A DNA stretch of 37,791 nt. Source: Paenalicyclobacillus cellulosilyticus. GTDB taxonomy: Bacteria; Bacillota; Bacilli; Alicyclobacillales; Alicyclobacillaceae. The stretch lies in NCBI RefSeq assembly GCF_014647315.1, contig NZ_BMOY01000027.1:1-37791 (forward strand), written 5' to 3'. Below the pieces are notes generated by a model. The model did no database searches. It was not told the origin of the DNA and saw nothing but the letters and a program-made list of their open reading frames with translations. Both the position numbers and the translations under genes were made by a program. How positions within the stretch are numbered: the first letter of the stretch is position 1; each line of letters opens with the position of its first letter. Below are positions 34,277 through 37,791 of this stretch, piece by piece.

Positions 34277-34766
34277 CCGGGTGACTGCCTACATCGGGCT
34301 GGGTTCGAACCTTGGCGATCGCTTGCATCACCTGGCGTTCGCCGTGCGTTCGCTGCGGGCGCTCGCGGCCGGAGACCTTGTTTGTTCGGCGGTGTACGAG
34401 ACGAAGCCGGTCGGGTGGATCGATCAGCCGGATTTTTTGAATATGGTGGTGCGGTTGGAGACGGATCGGTCTCCGCGCAGTCTGTTGTCCGCGTTGATGG
34501 CCATCGAGCATCAGGCCGGCCGGGTCCGCACGGTTCGTTTCGGTCCGCGAACGCTCGATCTCGACATCCTGCTTTATGCGGACACCTACGTCTGTTTTGC
34601 CGATTTGCAGATTCCGCATCCGCGGATGTGGGAACGGGCGTTTGTGGTCGTGCCGTTGGCGGAATTGCATCCGGATGGATTGGCGCGTGGCGGATGGCGA
34701 ATATCCGAGTTGGCGCGCGTGTTGGCAGCGAAGGGGGAGGTTCGGCGTGTGGGACGCTTTTGGTAG
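34269..34766 (+). CDS. folK: 2-amino-4-hydroxy-6-hydroxymethyldihydropteridine pyrophosphokinase
   Basis: 165 residues with the HPPK signatures: AYIGLGSNLGDRL, SAVYETKPVGWIDQPDFLNMV (two adjoining blocks), FGPRTLDLDILLY with the metal-binding Asp pair, and PHPRMWERAFVVVPLAEL. It activates the pterin for FolP. The gene overlaps folP by 8 bp and its own end overlaps the next gene by 20 bp, so translation is tightly coupled. The dihydroneopterin aldolase gene folB, which lies between folP and folK in B. subtilis, is missing here. Confidence 0.95.
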   Translation: MSDRVTAYIGLGSNLGDRLHHLAFAVRSLRALAAGDLVCSAVYETKPVGWIDQPDFLNMVVRLETDRSPRSLLSALMAIEHQAGRVRTVRFGPRTLDLDILLYADTYVCFADLQIPHPRMWERAFVVVPLAELHPDGLARGGWRISELARVLAAKGEVRRVGRFW

Positions 34767-34983
34767 ACGCCTGCGGGCGTTCCGCAAGATGAGGTGCTGG
34801 ACACAGCAGGAGCTGGCGCATGCGGCCGGGATCAGCCTTGCGGTCATCGGATCGCTCGAACGCGGAACGCGCCGGCCGACACCCGACCTGGTCAAGCGCT
34901 TGGCGGCGGTGCTCCGTGTGAGCGAATCCGAACTGTGCCCGCCTTCCCTCGTGAGCGAAGCGGAAGCGCGGTCGAGCGACTGA
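34747..34983 (+). CDS. Helix-turn-helix (XRE) protein, YazB-like
   Basis: 78 residues. A helix-turn-helix of the Cro/C1 type occupies most of the protein: FGRRLRAFRKMRCWTQQELA, then AAGISLAVIGSLERGTRRP and LVKRLAAVLRVSESEL. The GTG at 34747 follows GGGGGAGG (34733-34740) by 6 nt and overlaps the folK end by 20 bp. B. subtilis has the similar small regulator yazB directly after folK. Its targets are unknown. The usual next gene dusB is absent. Confidence 0.88.
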   Translation: MWDAFGRRLRAFRKMRCWTQQELAHAAGISLAVIGSLERGTRRPTPDLVKRLAAVLRVSESELCPPSLVSEAEARSSD

Positions 34984-35068
34984 CGGCAGGCCGTTGGCTT
35001 CGATGCAGCCGCGATACGGCGCGGTTCTCCGGGAACGGCGGGCGAAACGGCACGGTGTCTGCCATGCG

Positions 35069-35097
35069 TTGACAACCCATGGGGCCGTCTCTATAAT
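35069..35097 (+). promoter_or_regulatory. Consensus sigma-A promoter of greA
   Basis: TTGACA (35069-35074) and TATAAT (35092-35097) are perfect hexamers separated by 17 bp. This is one of the strongest promoters in the window and implies a leader of about 200 nt before the greA start. Confidence 0.9.
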
Positions 35098-35103
35098 TGC
35101 GCA

Positions 35104-35307
35104 TATAACTGCTCCCTTTCCTGGGAGCTTGCGGCGATCCCGCTTGCCTCCGTGAGGTGGCGGCATGTCCGAACGCTGGCAGGGTATACCGACTCGGGTG
35201 TGCCGCATAAGTATGTGGCACCAAACGGTGACACCAAGGTGGGCGACAGCCGGCAGGCTTGGCGTCTGCTGGTTGGGCCTGCGCGTTTATCAAAAGGAGA
35301 GACAGGG
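35104..35307 (+). promoter_or_regulatory. Long structured 5' leader of greA
   Basis: About 200 nt between a consensus promoter and greA. It contains several hairpins: GCTCCC with GGGAGC (about 35110-35127), a 9-10 bp stem at 35200-35221 (GTGCC with GGCAC plus CATA with TATG), then two short stems in which CACC pairs with GGTG (about 35219-35246). There is no T-run, T-box sequence or recognised riboswitch core. A short ORF with a Shine-Dalgarno lies inside it. Confidence 0.5.
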
Positions 35308-35332
35308 ATGGCTGAGAAGGAAGTGCTGTTGA
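35165..35332 (+). CDS. Possible leader ORF overlapping the greA start
   Basis: 55 codons from ATG at 35165 to TGA at 35330-35332, 25 bp past the greA start in another frame. GAGGTGG (35154-35160) lies 4 nt upstream. The predicted product is rich in Arg, Trp and Cys ([20 protein letters not shown] at the start), which does not look like a typical folded protein. It could be a translated leader coupled to greA or a chance frame. Confidence 0.22.
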   Translation: MSERWQGIPTRVCRISMWHQTVTPRWATAGRLGVCWLGLRVYQKERQGWLRRKCC

Positions 35333-35784
35333 CGCCCGAAGGGCTTCAAAAATTGGAGGAAGAACTCGAACATTTGAAAAGCGTGAAGCGGCGTGAGGTG
35401 GCGGAGCGGATCAAGCTCGCCATCAGCTACGGTGACTTGAGCGAGAACTCCGAATACGAGGACGCCAAGAACGAACAGGCGTTCATCGAAGGCCGCATCA
35501 TGACGCTGGAAAAGATGCTGCGCAACGCGCGCATCATCCAGGATGATGACGTCAACACCGACGTCGTCAGCATCGGATCGACCGTGCGCGTGAAGGACTT
35601 GGAGTTCGATGAGGAGATTGAATACACCATCGTGGGTTCGGCGGAAGCGGACCCGGCGAGCAACAAGATCTCGAACGAGTCGCCGGTCGGCCGCGCGCTG
35701 TTGGGCAAGAAGGTCGGCCAGACGGTCGATGTGGTGGTTCCGGCAGGCACCATTCAATTCCAGATTCTGAGCATCAAGCGTTGA
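35308..35784 (+). CDS. greA: Transcription elongation factor GreA
   Basis: 158 residues, the exact family length. The N-terminal coiled coil has [19 protein letters not shown], then [21 protein letters not shown] with the acidic tip that reaches the polymerase active site. The C-terminal FKBP-like domain has [11 protein letters not shown] and [19 protein letters not shown]. GreA stimulates cleavage of backtracked RNA by RNA polymerase. AAGGAGA lies 7 nt before the ATG. greA is not next to lysS in B. subtilis, so its place here marks a rearranged segment. Confidence 0.97.
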   Translation: MAEKEVLLTPEGLQKLEEELEHLKSVKRREVAERIKLAISYGDLSENSEYEDAKNEQAFIEGRIMTLEKMLRNARIIQDDDVNTDVVSIGSTVRVKDLEFDEEIEYTIVGSAEADPASNKISNESPVGRALLGKKVGQTVDVVVPAGTIQFQILSIKR

Positions 35785-35808
35785 AACCGGAATCATGAGC
35801 GCTCGTCC

Positions 35809-35836
35809 TTGGCGCACGTGGGCATTGCGCTATGAT
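35809..35836 (+). promoter_or_regulatory. Probable sigma-A promoter of lysS
   Basis: TTGGCG (35809-35814) and TATGAT (35831-35836) are separated by 16 bp, 136 bp upstream of the lysS ATG. Confidence 0.55.
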
Positions 35837-35854
35837 ATTGGACAGGGCGGCAGT

Positions 35855-35892
35855 GACAGGGCTGCGCGGAAGGGTCCCCGCGCAGCCCTGTC
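35855..35892 (+). repeat. Perfect 15-bp hairpin in the lysS leader
   Basis: GACAGGGCTGCGCGG (35855-35869) is exactly complementary to CCGCGCAGCCCTGTC (35878-35892), with an 8-nt loop. It would form just after the transcription start of the lysS promoter. No T-run follows. It may act as an RNA stability or attenuation element, or as a terminator of greA by another mechanism. Confidence 0.85.
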
Positions 35893-35914
35893 GTCGGACA
35901 TCAGGGTGTCATGA

Positions 35915-37477
<1,563 letters not shown>

Positions 37478-37530
37478 CGCCTTCTTTCGTCTGCCGCCAT
37501 CTCCCGGTGGGATGGGCAGCCCGCGCCCCC

Positions 37531-37560
37531 TTGACGCCCCGGGCGGCGGGGTGATATATT
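37531..37560 (+). promoter_or_regulatory. rRNA operon promoter P1
   Basis: TTGACG (37531-37536) and TATATT (37555-37560) are separated by 18 bp. It is the first of two promoters in the 314-bp gene-free region after lysS, which I read as the start of an rrn operon. Confidence 0.62.
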
Positions 37561-37636
37561 GTTCAACGCCGCCGCCACCCGCGCGGGGGTGTGGCAGGTC
37601 AGCCGCCGGTTGTGGCGGTGTGCCAGCAACTTCCGC

Positions 37637-37666
37637 TTGCACATGGCGGGTCGGCTGTGGTAAGGT
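37637..37666 (+). promoter_or_regulatory. rRNA operon promoter P2
   Basis: TTGCAC (37637-37642) and TAAGGT (37661-37666) are separated by 18 bp, about 106 bp downstream of P1. Tandem promoters are the rule for Bacillales rrn operons; the -10 here is imperfect. Confidence 0.5.
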
Positions 37667-37791
37667 AGTCGGTGCCGCCGTCGCGCGGGGACGCGCCGGG
37701 ACGGCGGGAGACGGCTGATACCGGGCATCACCGGGACCGAGGCGGGCAGCCGCGGGCAGCGGTGGTGCACGGGCGCGGTTCCTTGAAAACT
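37667..37791 (+). other. rRNA operon leader, ending just before the 16S gene
   Basis: No coding frame of merit lies here. The window ends with TTCCTTGAAAACT, a motif that Firmicutes carry in rRNA leaders and spacers shortly before the mature rRNA. Together with the tandem promoters and the B. subtilis order (lysS followed by an rrn operon), this indicates that a 16S rRNA gene begins just beyond the right edge. No mature rRNA sequence is inside the window. Confidence 0.6.

Noticed and set aside
35104..35307. T-box riboswitch in the greA leader
   Set aside because: The conserved antiterminator sequence AGGGTGGNACCGCG is absent, there is no terminator, and greA is not an amino-acid gene.

Overview
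The window is one nearly continuous stretch of chromosome from a high-GC, endospore-forming member of the Bacillales. Gene order follows the Bacillus subtilis veg-to-lysS region almost step by step: veg, sspF, ispE, purR, ridA (yabJ), spoVG, glmU, prs, pth (spoVC), fin, mfd, spoVT, yabM, yabN, hup, rqcP (yabO), yabP, yabQ, divIC, yabR, spoIIE, yabS, yabT, tilS, hpt, ftsH, hslO, folP, folK, a yazB-like regulator and lysS. An rRNA operon leader follows. High GC, frequent GTG/TTG starts and strong Shine-Dalgarno sequences suggest the Alicyclobacillaceae or a close relative. That placement is an inference; no database was searched.

Layout. 1-134: the first codons of a leftward transposase and the end of its insertion sequence, abutting the veg promoter. 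135-1000: veg and the spore-protein gene sspF, each with its own promoter and terminator. 1046-4536: a cyanophycin cassette (cyanophycinase and cyanophycin synthetase) sitting between sspF and ispE, which are adjacent in B. subtilis. 4583-15467: isoprenoid, purine-regulatory, cell-wall precursor, PRPP, translation and repair genes, ending with an inserted PrsA-type foldase lipoprotein. 15640-22104: sporulation and division genes. 22129-23526: an accessory stretch with two small proteins of unknown function and, on the minus strand, a tiny cmpA-like cortex gene and a dCMP deaminase (comEB). 23811-28172: spoIIE, yabS, yabT. 28300-35784: tilS, hpt, ftsH, hslO, folate genes and greA. 35972-37477: lysS. 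37478-37791: tandem promoters and leader of an rRNA operon whose 16S gene lies just outside.

Promoter reading adds most to the picture. The spoIIE promoter has the unusual 21-bp spacing of Spo0A-activated sigma-A promoters, and its -35 lies inside a Spo0A box. The spoVG promoter matches sigma-H. fin and spoVT have full sigma-G consensus promoters (GHATR, 18 bp, CATNHTA), and sspF and yabS have weaker forms. The whole sporulation cascade (Spo0A, sigma-H, sigma-E/F/G) is therefore readable here.

No wholly novel system was found. The most unusual points are the cyanophycin cassette inside the sporulation cluster, the structured 5' leader of greA with a possible leader ORF, a perfect 15-bp hairpin in front of lysS, a 14-bp tandem duplication over the comEB start, the hidden cmpA-like gene, and the loss of several genes normally found in this cluster (ctc, coaX, cysK, pab genes, folB, dusB).
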